Of a stretch of 64,000 nucleotides of DNA, positions 22,856 to 35,817 are shown in pieces (the stretch's first letter is position 1; every line of letters begins with the position of its first letter). Source of the DNA: Micropterix aruncella (taxonomy: Eukaryota; Arthropoda; Insecta; Lepidoptera; Micropterigidae). The stretch lies in NCBI GenBank assembly GCA_944548615.1, contig OX155974.1, forward strand, positions 3,410,001-3,474,000, written 5' to 3'. The position numbers were made by a program, and so were the translations under genes. Below the pieces are notes generated by a model, which was not told where the DNA came from, did no database searches, and worked only from the letters and a program-made list of their open reading frames with translations.

Positions 22856-25656
22856 TTATATTCCCAACAGCACGATGTTCCTTTTTAATTTTTGAATTGG
22901 CAATGGCTTGGTGAATATATCTGCCAGTTGCTCTTCACTACACACATAGTCGATCAGAATCGCTTTTGATTCATACAGTTCCCGGATGAAAAATAGGCGG
23001 ACATAGGTGTTTGGTTCGCTGATGCAACTCAGAATTCTTGATAAGCCGAATTGCGCTTTGGTTGTCGATGTAGAGTGTCGGTGGATTCTCTTGAATGCAA
23101 CCCACATCACACAGCAGCTGTTGCAGCCACACTGCTTCCTTTGCGCCTTCGCACGCTGCCATGAATTCAGCTTCAGTAGTGGAAAGGGCCACTGTCTTCT
23201 GTCGATGACTTTTCCATGTGACGATGCCCTCGCCTACAACAAATGCATAGCCGGTGGTTGACTTTCGCGTATCAACATCGCGTGCAAAATCAGCATCGGA
23301 ATACCCTCTCAACGCTGTCGACAATCCAGAATATTCAATTCCTCGTTCGGCCGTTTTATTCAAATATCGAAGATTACGCTTGACAGCCGAAACATGCGGT
23401 GGTTTTGGATCATCCATATAACGGCTAACTTCTCCCACTGCATATGAAATGTCTGGTCTTGTCACGATTGCAGCAAACATCAGCGATTCGATCGCTTGAC
23501 GATATGGGAAGACGACGCTGTCCTCTTCACATGATTTGGTCAATATGACGTTGCTGTCTGCTGGAGTAGAAATACTCTTCGAGTCTTGCATGTTGAATTT
23601 CTCTACGACCTTCTTTATGTATGCACCTTGACTGATGAAAATCGTCTTCTTCTCTCTATCTCGATGAATTTCCATGCCAACATATTGACTAATGTCACCA
23701 CGTGTCATCTCAAAATTGTCGCTCAGATGACCCATAACTGCTTCGAGTGTAGTTCTGTCGGATTAATTCTGTCAAAGTGCTTCTTTGCACTTTGACAGAA
23801 TTAATCCGTCGTCCACGTACAACAGCAAAATGGCTTTAATGCCGTTTATACGACCGGTGAACACACACGGATCTGCCTTCGATTGAGCCATGTTGAAATC
23901 GTTGAGGAACTTCGTGAACTTCTTGTTCCAGACTCTGGATGCCTGTTTCAATCCAGATGCCTGTTTCAATCCAGTTTGGTGTCCAGTTCCTTTTCTTTGA
24001 TGTCCAGCCCTTTCGGCACCTCCATGAACATTTCTTCGTCCAGGTCACCGTTCAAAAATGCAGTTTTGACATCGAACTGCACCATCTCCAAATCTTCACC
24101 CTCTCGCGCAAACCATAACGTTCATTTCTGCGCCCGTTCTTGTTACTGCCTTCATCGACATTGTGATCGTTTTCATTTCCTTCAGTCAGTGTGACATCAT
24201 TTGTATCGAAAAACTCATCATTCGACATGGACGAATAGTTGTGTCTGCTGTTATTCAAGACTACACGCTGCGGAGTCGAAGCCACGATTATCGGCTGCTC
24301 GACAATTTCTTCGTCTTCGATGATGTGATCCAAATGAACATTCTTCTCGTTTATTTTTACATTGCAGCTAACGATGATCTTCTGTGTTTCCGGATCAAAA
24401 CAACGGAAATTCTTTGACGTGGACTCGTATCTAACGAGGAACACCTTCTTGGCCTTGGCGTCCCATTTCTTGCGTCCAGTCTGCTTCGGAATCTGCACGA
24501 AGCACTCGCTTCCAAAAATTCTCACGTGACCCAACTCTGGCTTTACACCAAACCATTTCTCGTATGGTGTTGAATCTGGGCACTTTTTGTTTGACGATCG
24601 GTTCAAGATATATACGGCTGTACGTGCTGCTTCTGGCCACAGACGCTTGTGCAAACTACTGGAGAGCAACATTGTGCGAGCGCACTCCACCACGGTTCGA
24701 TTCTCACGCTCCACGCGTCCGTTTTGCTCGGGTGTGTACGGTGCAGTTCGCTCCACTGTTATTCCGGCTTTCGACAGCATCCGCATACATTCATTGTTGA
24801 CAAATTCAGTGCCATTGTCGAAACGAATGTGCTTCACCGAATTGCCCGTCGTACTGCGAACTAGCGACACTATCGCATTGAGTTTATCACACACCTCAGA
24901 TTTGCTAGCCAAATTGAATACATACTTGAATCCCGTTGCTTCGTCTTTGATCAGGAGGAAAAAACGAATACCTCCAATGCCCAATTGTTCCATTGGTCCA
25001 CACAGGTCAGCATGCAAATATTCGCCGCAAACTGCTACCCTCTCTTGTGCTGGTTTGTGCGAAGCACGTTGCATTTTTCCTATATGACAATCCTCACAGA
25101 AAAAATTTGCTTCACTCGCCAATTTGATTCCTTCAACCAAATTTTTCTTGCACATGCTCCTAATTGCTTCCACGTTCAGGTGCCCAAATCGATGATGCAG
25201 TTGCTCAAGCGTGACGGTCGCAGAATTCGCATGCTCATTCAGTCGCTGCCGAAATATCATTCTCAATTGTTTGCTGTCATCTTTTACACCAACAGCATAC
25301 ACAACACCATCAGCATCCATCAATTTGCAGTTATCGCGGGTGATGACCATTTGGAAACCCTTCGATGTAGCGGATGCAGTTGAAAATAAATTTTGCTTCA
25401 GCTCAGGAACGTACTGCATATTGTTCAAATGTCGTTGCAGCCACACACCGTTGACCTAGGCTTCGATTAAAATTGTGCCCGTGCCACGAATCGGTATACG
25501 ATCGTTGTTTTGCGATTTTGACAAAACGCTCTGCGTCGCACTTTCTATAATTGACAAACCACTCGATGCGTGAAGACATATGTTCAGTAGCACCTGAATC
25601 TGCAAATCCAAATATCGCTGTAATCTATCGCTGTTCCACCGTTGAGTTTCGCACAA
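22856..25656 (-). pseudogene. Copia pol, frameshifted and partly deleted
   Basis: Pieces in order on the minus strand: protease-region remnant (25456-25656); integrase (24052-25446) with an HHCC finger (LHHRFGHL, CEDCH) and DDE residues in LHADLCGPM, IRFDNGTEF and NGRVERENR; RT (about 23772-24051) with SRVW and YVDD but lacking a large part of the fingers/palm; then the RT tail and RNase H (22856-23735) with SDADFARD, STTEAEFMA and EQLADIFTKPL. At least four frame changes are needed. A snap-back inverted duplication follows the YVDD site, and an 18-bp tandem duplication lies upstream of it. The copy is dead. Confidence 0.9.
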
Positions 25657-26450
25657 AATGCAACATCGCTGCCGCCCTTCTTGCCATCGGACGATTTTTC
25701 AGCACGCTTCGGACATTCTTTTTTCCAATGCCCGAATTCATGACATTTGTTGCACTTCGTTTTTTTTTTTAACTCCTCGATTGACGATGGCGTCTTCTTG
25801 CTGGCTTGCTGTTTCTTCGACTTGAACTTCGCACTGAATACAGCATCCAATTGCACATCATCGGTTTTGCTTATTTGGTCATCTTCCAGCTGCAAGCGAC
25901 TGTGCAAAGTCTCCAGGGTTCGGCCCTCTTTGATATTGTACCAAACGTTCTTGAAATTACGAAACTTGGGCGTCAAGCCACTGATGATGCGCACCATTTT
26001 GATGTTATCGGACAATTTTTCGCCTTGGTCTTCAATTTCATGTGCCATTCTGTTCACTCTTGATACATATGTAGCGTCCGGTTCATCCTCAACCATTTTT
26101 AATGGAAAATACTCCTCATAGAGGCACATGATGCGCACTTCGCTCCGTTTTTCGTACAAACTGGCCAATTTATCTGCAATTTCTTTCGCTGGTTTGCACA
26201 TCAGAATGTGATTTGCCTGCTCGGAATCCACTGATGAAATCAGGATAGCCATTGCTTTGCCATCATTTCGCTCGTATTGCTCTTTCACTGTCATGGCCTC
26301 ATTTGCATCAGGAACTTTTCCTTCCATGACGTCCGTCAGAGCTCGCGACTTCACAGCATTAATTTGGAATTTCCACAATTTGTAGTTTGTGCTGTTCAAT
26401 CTGTGATGGACGACAGAGCCACCGCTCGATTTATCTTTCATCAAATCCAT
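25584..26450 (-). CDS. Copia gag-like polyprotein
   Basis: A 288-residue open frame starting MDLMKDKSSGG, with the gag-type N-terminal region (STNYKLWKFQIN) and one zinc knuckle (CNKCHEFGHWKKEC) near residues 233-246. Gag forms the particle that packages element RNA. In intact Copia elements gag and pol are one frame; here the frame ends soon after the knuckle at a frameshift in the protease region. The start is chosen because it lies just downstream of the PBS and 5' LTR. Confidence 0.85.
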   Translation of the reverse strand: MDLMKDKSSGGSVVHHRLNSTNYKLWKFQINAVKSRALTDVMEGKVPDANEAMTVKEQYERNDGKAMAILISSVDSEQANHILMCKPAKEIADKLASLYEKRSEVRIMCLYEEYFPLKMVEDEPDATYVSRVNRMAHEIEDQGEKLSDNIKMVRIISGLTPKFRNFKNVWYNIKEGRTLETLHSRLQLEDDQISKTDDVQLDAVFSAKFKSKKQQASKKTPSSIEELKKKTKCNKCHEFGHWKKECPKRAEKSSDGKKGGSDVAFCAKLNGGTAIDYSDIWICRFRCY

Positions 26451-26568
26451 TTTGCCTGTGTAAAAAGTTCACTACTTATGTACGGCACGGCGGCTCGGCT
26501 TTTGTAGAAATTACTTTTGTTTCTTTTTATTTACAATTTAACTGTTCAGTTTTACTCGACATCACCCA

Positions 26569-26582
26569 CTGGGCCCATAACC
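26569..26582 (-). promoter_or_regulatory. Copia primer-binding site
   Basis: GGTTATGGGCCCAG on the minus strand, immediately inside the 5' LTR. This is the classical Copia PBS that pairs with a fragment of initiator tRNA-Met. Confidence 0.85.
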
Positions 26583-26763
26583 TTTTAGAGATTATCAGTG
26601 GTCGAGCAAAAAGAAACAATGAAACGTTGTTTATCACACAACACCTTTAATTGTAGCAGAAAAGAAACACACTCTCTTACACAATGGCTGTTTGACAGAT
26701 CATATTTTTGTATTCGGATTTAGAACAAAAACAACATTGAAACAAAAAACTAATTCAAATCCA
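26583..26763 (-). repeat. Copia 5' LTR
   Basis: Partner of 22649-22830, with a few substitutions and one small indel, so the insertion is not brand-new. Clear target duplications were not identified. Confidence 0.85.
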
Positions 26764-26850
26764 ATAGTATGGACGGTTTAGATATATAAAATATAGTACC
26801 TACCTATGTGCAGTACAAAACAAAAGTAAAATATAATACTTATAGTATAT

Positions 26851-26947
26851 AGTATGACAGTAGGAAAATTCGTTTTAAAACTCAAATGTATAATATTTAT
26901 ACATATACATTCTAATTTTAAAACGAATTTTGTATCTGTCATACTGT
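26851..26947. repeat. Small foldback, ~30-bp arms
   Basis: AGTATGACAG...AATTCGTTTTAAAA is repeated inverted as TTTTAAAACGAATTT...CTGTCATACT. Likely a short MITE relic. Confidence 0.7.
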
Positions 26948-27060
26948 ATTTGAGAGATGATTCAATAATTGAGATTTTTGCATTGTTTTTGCTTTAATTT
27001 GTCTTTAATGAAGACATATTATTTTATTTTGTAAAAGGATACGCTTTTTCTTTGAGATGT

Positions 27061-27259
27061 GGATGAAGGGCGATCGTTCGCTAGCAATAAAAGGATCCCA
27101 TTAAACCTACATTGTACCGTCAAAAGTGTACAGCATTTCATTTCCAGCATTGTACGAGCATTTCCCAATCCAGTCCGGGAAAACCTTCCAGCTATGTGAG
27201 TGGCTTTTATTATTTTTATTCATTTAAGCATCATCCTATAAACGATATATTTTTAAAAA
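27061..27259 (+). repeat. Half of a TA-ended foldback family
   Basis: Diverged match to 39342-39540: GGATGAA-GGCGATCGTT, CATTTCCCAATC, AGTGGCTTTTATTA, ATCATCCTATAAACG, then (TA)n. It has no opposing arm on its own left side; its inverse partner sits across the (TA)n tract at 27581-27710. Confidence 0.6.
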
Positions 27260-29843
<2,584 letters not shown>

Positions 29844-30992
29844 TGAACTGGGCACTAAAATGCTTCACAGCATCTCAGTGCCCTTATTTTAAACTGTTTA
29901 TTCTTACATCTGAGCACCAAAATATACTTTTCTTTCCCAAACTTTCGCAGCTTTAGAGCGTGCAACTAAAATTTCTTAATGGATGCCGGAAGCAACACGT
30001 CCATCCCTTTTATAACACCCTTATCGATATGACCTTTTTTTGATAATTTAACCCACAACTATTGACTAATCAATCATAAAACGATCTGATTTATCTATTT
30101 TTTCGTTAAATAACGCTCTGCCACATTGCTAACAAACGAATTTCTTAACGATAATTCGTGCTTCTAATTCTACAAATGATTTTAAGTATTTATTTTACGT
30201 ATTATGAGAATTGATGTTTCATATTCGGCGGGAAATCATCATACTTTGACTTAACCTTGCCGCCTTTCTTGCGCGTCGTTTCCGCTTTCACATTTGAAAG
30301 CGAAATAATATAACTATTTTATTTCAATTTTATTTATTGATAGTATTTTTATCTAGTAATTCCTCTATTTTAATTACGTGTTTCTAAATTTCCTCATTTT
30401 AACTATTAAATTTTATTTTTGACTGGCAATTATTTGGTGAAAAATTCTTTGGACATCATCGATTCGGCTTTCTTCCATCGATGTCGATTATGTTTTCCAA
30501 TTTCTCTTAATAATAAATTAAATGTTCTTCAAATGACTTTATCAATATTGCTATTAATTCTCCCATAATTCCTACTATTTAATGAACCCCTTTTTATATT
30601 TCTTTGAAAAACCAATCGGTCGACTTTTTTAAGACCATAAACATGCTTCTATTGTCTATTTGTCAATTATTGATATTTACGTCGATTTTTCGTAAAAATC
30701 TCAAAATATGCTAATTTCTTGCCAAATATTCCTGATTGTCTATATTTAAACCCCTAATGATGTCCTTAACTCTCAAGAACCACTCAAAACCCCTTTATTT
30801 ATGTGACGCTGGCACTGCACTCTATAGTTTAGCAACTGACATTCTTCATCTGTCAAGTTTAGTTCCTAATTAAATCGCTAGATGTCACTATGATCTTTTT
30901 AAAGTACAATTTAATTTTAAAAATTCGATTAATCTATTTCCGGTTAGCTTAGAGCTGCTAAGCGATCATGTGATGATTTTCAGATCATTACA
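29844..30992 (-). repeat. gypsy-like 3' LTR (~1.15 kb)
   Basis: Its first ~412 bases (minus strand, starting TGTAATGATCTG) are repeated at 35406-35817. A TATAAAAGGG box is at about 30003-30012 and AATAAA at about 29896, both on the minus strand and correctly ordered. The far edge at 29844 is inferred from a TG end preceded by ATTTAAA, which resembles the right-flank bases ATTTAAA after 35817; the edge is uncertain. Confidence 0.6.
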
Positions 30993-30994
30993 AT

Positions 30995-31006
30995 ACCCCC
31001 TCCCAA
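30995..31006 (-). promoter_or_regulatory. Polypurine tract of the nested gypsy element
   Basis: GGGAGGGGGTAT on the minus strand directly precedes the LTR start (TGTAATG), the position where plus-strand priming occurs. Confidence 0.8.
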
Positions 31007-31135
31007 AATCTCTGCTTGCCCTCAAGCAATCATATCACATACCTTTTTGTTATCTGTTTAATCTCCAATCGCTTACTCATGATGTTTTGCAATGTAATAT
31101 TAATGTTAGAAATTTATATAATAACTATGTAACTC

Positions 31136-31446
31136 CTACGATATGTTTTGTACTATAATGTCAATGATAATAGTTTACGTTTAATTCACGTACTTTTACG
31201 ATATGTTTTGTGCTATATGTTAATTATAATATTTTACGTTTAATTCACGTACCTTTACTATATATTTTGTACTATAATGTCATGATAATATTTTACTTTT
31301 AATTCACGTACCCTTACGATATGTTTTGTGCTATATGTTAATTATAATATTTTACGTTTAATTCACGTACCTTTACTATATATTTTGTACTATAATGTTA
31401 TGATAATATTTTACTTTTAATTCACGTACCCTTACGATATGTTTTG
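31136..31446. repeat. Tandem repeat, 119-bp unit built of ~60-bp halves
   Basis: Two nearly perfect 119-bp units (from 31201 and 31320) plus partial flanking ones. Each half carries TTAATTCACGTACC and a variant of TTTTGTACTATAATGT. Located in the 3' part of the gypsy internal region. Confidence 0.9.
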
Positions 31447-34087
31447 TGGCTTGCCTTCCCTCTTCAAGTCTATAATTTCTATCTTGTTTCCATATAATAC
31501 CAATCTCCTAACCCAGATCTTTTAATGATAATACTTTTAATATAATTTCTCACTTTCTCCTCTATATCTCACCTCAATAATATGATACCTATAATAATAA
31601 TAATGATGAAGATTCCAAACACTCCTGTTGCAAATTTTAAAATTTATATAATATATTCCAACTTCTCCTCCTCTCTTTCGCTTCAACATGCGTCCGCTCA
31701 ATTAGGAAATAAACCCGAGTCCTCGACCATGTCTCCACCTACTTATTCTGTTCCATCGACCATCTATAAATAATCTCAATACGTCAATATAATAATTATA
31801 ATATTTCTCTCCGTTGCAAAATTTAAATTGATTCCGTCTATTTATTCTCCGTTCACCCACTCCGCTCAATTAGGATTTAACCCGAGTCCTCGATGGTGAA
31901 CATTTTAACTGTCTACTCTTCAAAAAAATATAGTTTGAATATGCCTAAGTCAGAACAATGCACTTGAACAGGCTCTGGTCGTCCCTTAATGTTCTAGATT
32001 TTTTTTTAAAAATCGTGACATTGTCCCAACCATTCGCATAGTAAGTTCTTATTTAATATAGTATGCTATTTCACGCTGGGCTTGTCCTTCTGCTATTTAC
32101 TTAGACACAATCTCAAGTTAGATAACCTGACGATTGTTAATAGGTTCTTCACTAGTCTATTGTTTGTGATTTTAACGTACACTGTAAATGGTTTCTAACT
32201 CTCATTCGTTATTTCAGAATTTGGAAACTGAATTTATCCTTACACCCCTTACTTACTTCTTCCTTTCACTTGGTTCCTTTCATCCTATCTTTCATACCAA
32301 ATCAATCCCCTCCTTCATCACAACTTATGTTGGTTTACTAATTAACAAATGTATTTATCGTCCTTCTTCTCTCACCCTCCTGGATCGCTACTATTTATCT
32401 CCTTCATAACATAAACTAAATCAATATCCGGCCTATTCCAATTTCGCAACCCCATAATAACCCCCTTGGTGCATGTAACCATAATGCCACCGTAATAATA
32501 ATAATCCCATTGGGTATCTGAGCTCCTCCCTGTCGAATCTAGACCATATCCGACTCTGGGTGTCAACTCGTCCAAAAGCGTAGACCTGATCAGGGTCACG
32601 CGTTGAGGTGCGACCTCAACCTTGCCGAGACCTCCATATATACTCCCTCGCAAGTTACCAAATACAAAACAACATGGACCCGAGCAGTGGCTCCAACTCC
32701 GAAGACCGCCCACTTCAGATAAAAATTCCCATAATATTATAGTCGCTCTAAAAATTAGCGCTAATTTTCGATTCTAAATTCTTCATCCCGCTCTAAATAG
32801 CGAGACGTCGACAATACCACCATACATCCTATACTAAATAACAATATTCTATGACTCTTCATTCATCTTATAGTCGCTTCCTATATAGCACTATAACTCA
32901 ATTCCAAAAATATATTATATTTTATAATAATTATAATAATGATTTTAATCTGGCTCTATACAGCCTCAATAATATAACGATCAACCAACTTTATCAATAA
33001 CAATAATCCATCGACTTCACTAATAATACTTTGGAATCTTCTCTCTAATATAATAATCGTATCCCGATACTGCTTTGCCATTTAGTTCAACAACAAAAAC
33101 TTATTACACTAATGAGATTCCTAAACGTGTTCGCTTGTATTTCTTCGCTTTAGGTAGGAATGATTGGACAACAAGTTGTAGGTGATTAGGATAGGATTTA
33201 GGATAAGATAGGATAGGATAGGAAAGGAATACTTGTTGCTTAAAACGAAGAGATTCAAACAACACAACGCTCTCCTCGATATAACTCTTTCCCAATTTTG
33301 CAAAACAATATCACTCCACTAGATACCCAAATGAAAAAAAACTGTCAGCTTATTAACAATATTTTACAACTCAACGATTTCACGAGGTGCATTCTCCCAT
33401 ACATATAAGTATCAATGGATAATATGTTTAGTAAATGTAACTGTATGCTATATATATATACGCAAAATAATGTGTGATTCTAATGTGAAAAAATTAAACT
33501 ATACTGCTCAACTAAACGTGTAAGCTAATATGTATTGTAATTAAAATATTTCTGATTTATTGTATACTGCTTTTGGTGTATGGCATTAATGATTTGTTGC
33601 TATTAAGACTTGGTAATGGAATAGAAATAAGGAATGTGATAGGATAGGTAGTGTATGATAGAATGGTAGGATAGGAATGTGATAGGATGATGGATAGGAT
33701 GATAGGATAGGATTTCTAATCTATTACTAGAAAGGAACAGGATAATGATACTATCTGTAATGTAATTTATAACTAGAAAAATGATGAAATCTAATGTTTG
33801 ATATATCGTGTTAAAATAATTTATTATGTTGGTATAATAATAATACAATACATACACAAGAACACACACCCCGCTACAATCAATAACTCTGATATTCAAA
33901 ATAATCTGCTGGTTATTCTCTCAATAAAATAATAATAACTGTAATGACAGCCAATATAATAATATTATAATGCTATGACAACCACAAAACATACCATCAA
34001 AAAACCGTGAGTTTTTTTAATACTCCCAATAATTTATTGAGCTTCTATAACTAATCACTCAACCGATAAAACCGTAAGGTTCTTTAA
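31447..34087 (-). other. gypsy internal region downstream of pol; no intact gene
   Basis: Where an env-like or extra frame could lie, I see only short frames (for example 32372-32713 minus, 113 codons) without recognisable motifs. An imperfect direct repeat (CGCTCAATTAGGA...CCCGAGTCCTCGA) occurs at about 31694 and 31861. GGATA-type minisatellites are at 33178-33226 and 33596-33716. Confidence 0.45.
33178..33716. repeat. Two GGATA-rich minisatellite patches
   Basis: AGGATAGGATAGGATAGG at about 33205 and a longer patch of GATAGGATG variants at 33630-33716. They do not encode anything visible. Confidence 0.8.
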
Positions 34088-35440
34088 TCACCCCTTACTA
34101 ATTTTTACCATATCTTTTATGTGGCATCGCCCTATGGCTTTACCTTCAAGTGTCTCCAAATCGTATGCGTTATCAGAAATCTTTTTAACTACTCTCGCCT
34201 GCACATACCGCGGCGCCAATTTATGCGTAAAAAATTCTATTTTGTTTGAATGAACCTGGTTCCTTCGCCATATTAAATCCCCAGCTTTATAACTCACGCG
34301 CTTCCTGCGCAGATTATATCTTTCTGCATTTCTTTTAAAATTGTCCAACAATCTATTCTCGACGACCTGATATATCTGCTCCATACCTCTAATATGCTGT
34401 ATTCTTTGGCTAGAATCTGCTACTTCTATATCCTTCGCGTTTGGAGGAACATAACTATTAATTCCATGTAATTTCCCGTCAATATATAAATCCCTTCCAA
34501 ACATGAGAAAATTAGGTGTGAAACCGGTACTCAAATTGATGTGATTATTCATGGCAAACTGTACTTTCTCAATATAATTAGACCACGTCCTTTGCTGCTC
34601 TCCTACTAAGATTCCTAAACTTATTTTCGCTACCTGATTATAACGTTCTACTGTATTGAATTGAGGCGTATAAAGACATGTATATACCCGAGGTATAGCA
34701 AACTTTTCGAAAAAATTCTTGAATGAATTTGAACGGAAATACTGAGCATTGTCCATAAGAACGGTAGCCGGTACTCCAAATTTCAGAAATATCTGATTCT
34801 CCAGTATCTTTTCTAAGACTTTCGATGTAACTGCTCTAATTGGAAATAGCCAAACGAATTTTGAGAATATGTCTACTACCGAAAAAATATAGCATTGACC
34901 GGACAAACTTCTTGGAAATGGACCAATTATATCTAAACTAAGGGCATTCATAGGTTCGTCCACCGATTTAGGAGCAGTCATCAAACCTTGTGGTTTCGTT
35001 GTAGCTATTTTATACGCTTTACATTTATTACATGAGTCGATATATTTTTTAACGTCCTCTCCCAAATAAGGCCAAAAGTAATCCTCCTGTAACTTTTTTA
35101 TCGTTTTGTAAGCTCCAAAGTGGACTCCTAAGTATCCGTCATGTGTTTTTTCTATTGCCTCTTGCCTTTCATCCGGTTTCAGAATCAGCTTCCAAGATTT
35201 TCTACTCCCTAAACTTCGTCCTTTAACCGGCAAAAACCGATATATCCTGTCATCTACTCTTTTATAACCTTCAACTTCTAAATTCGAGCCTATAACCTGT
35301 TGCTCTAAATTACTATACCATTCTTCATTATTCTTAACATTTCTTATTTCCAGATTGCAGACCTCTTCAGACTCAATCCTTGACAATACGTCAGGAACTA
35401 TATTCAATGAACCCTTTTTTATATTTCTTTGAAAAACCAA
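34088..35440 (-). pseudogene. Ty3/gypsy integrase with the end of RNase H
   Basis: A 450-codon frame. The reported start is an artefact: the first ~11 residues are translated from LTR sequence and join at about residue 12 to the end of RNase H (VPDVLSRI). The integrase has the HHCC finger (HDGYLGVHFG ... CNKCK) and the catalytic D, D and E in LDIIGPF, LMDNAQYF and NTVERYNQ, then a C-terminal region ending GRCHIKDMVKIS. Gag, protease, RT and most of RNase H have been deleted together with the PBS and most of the 5' LTR. The element is inactive although this frame is intact. Confidence 0.85.
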
Positions 35441-35817
35441 TCGGTCGACTTTTTTAAGACCATAAACATGCTTCTATTGTCTATTTGTCAATTATTGATA
35501 TTTACGTCGATTTTTCGTAAAAATCTCAAAATATGCTAATTTCTTGCCAAATATTCCTGATTGTCTATATTTAAACCCCTAATGATGTCCTTAACTCTCA
35601 AGAACCACTCAAAACCCCTTTATTTATGTGACGCTGGCACTGCACTCTATAGTTTAGCAACTGACATTCTTCATCTGTCAAGTTTAGTTCCTAATTAAAT
35701 CGCTAGATGTCACTATGATCTTTTTAAAGTACAATTTAATTTTAAAAATTCGATTAATCTATTTCCGGTTAGCTTAGAGCTGCTAAGCGATCATGTGATG
35801 ATTTTCAGATCATTACA
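35406..35817 (-). repeat. gypsy 5' LTR remnant (U3 only)
   Basis: Matches 30581-30992 closely. It ends abruptly at the junction with RNase H coding sequence, showing that one large deletion removed the rest of the LTR and the 5' half of the element. The TATA box of the intact LTR is not included. Confidence 0.85.
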
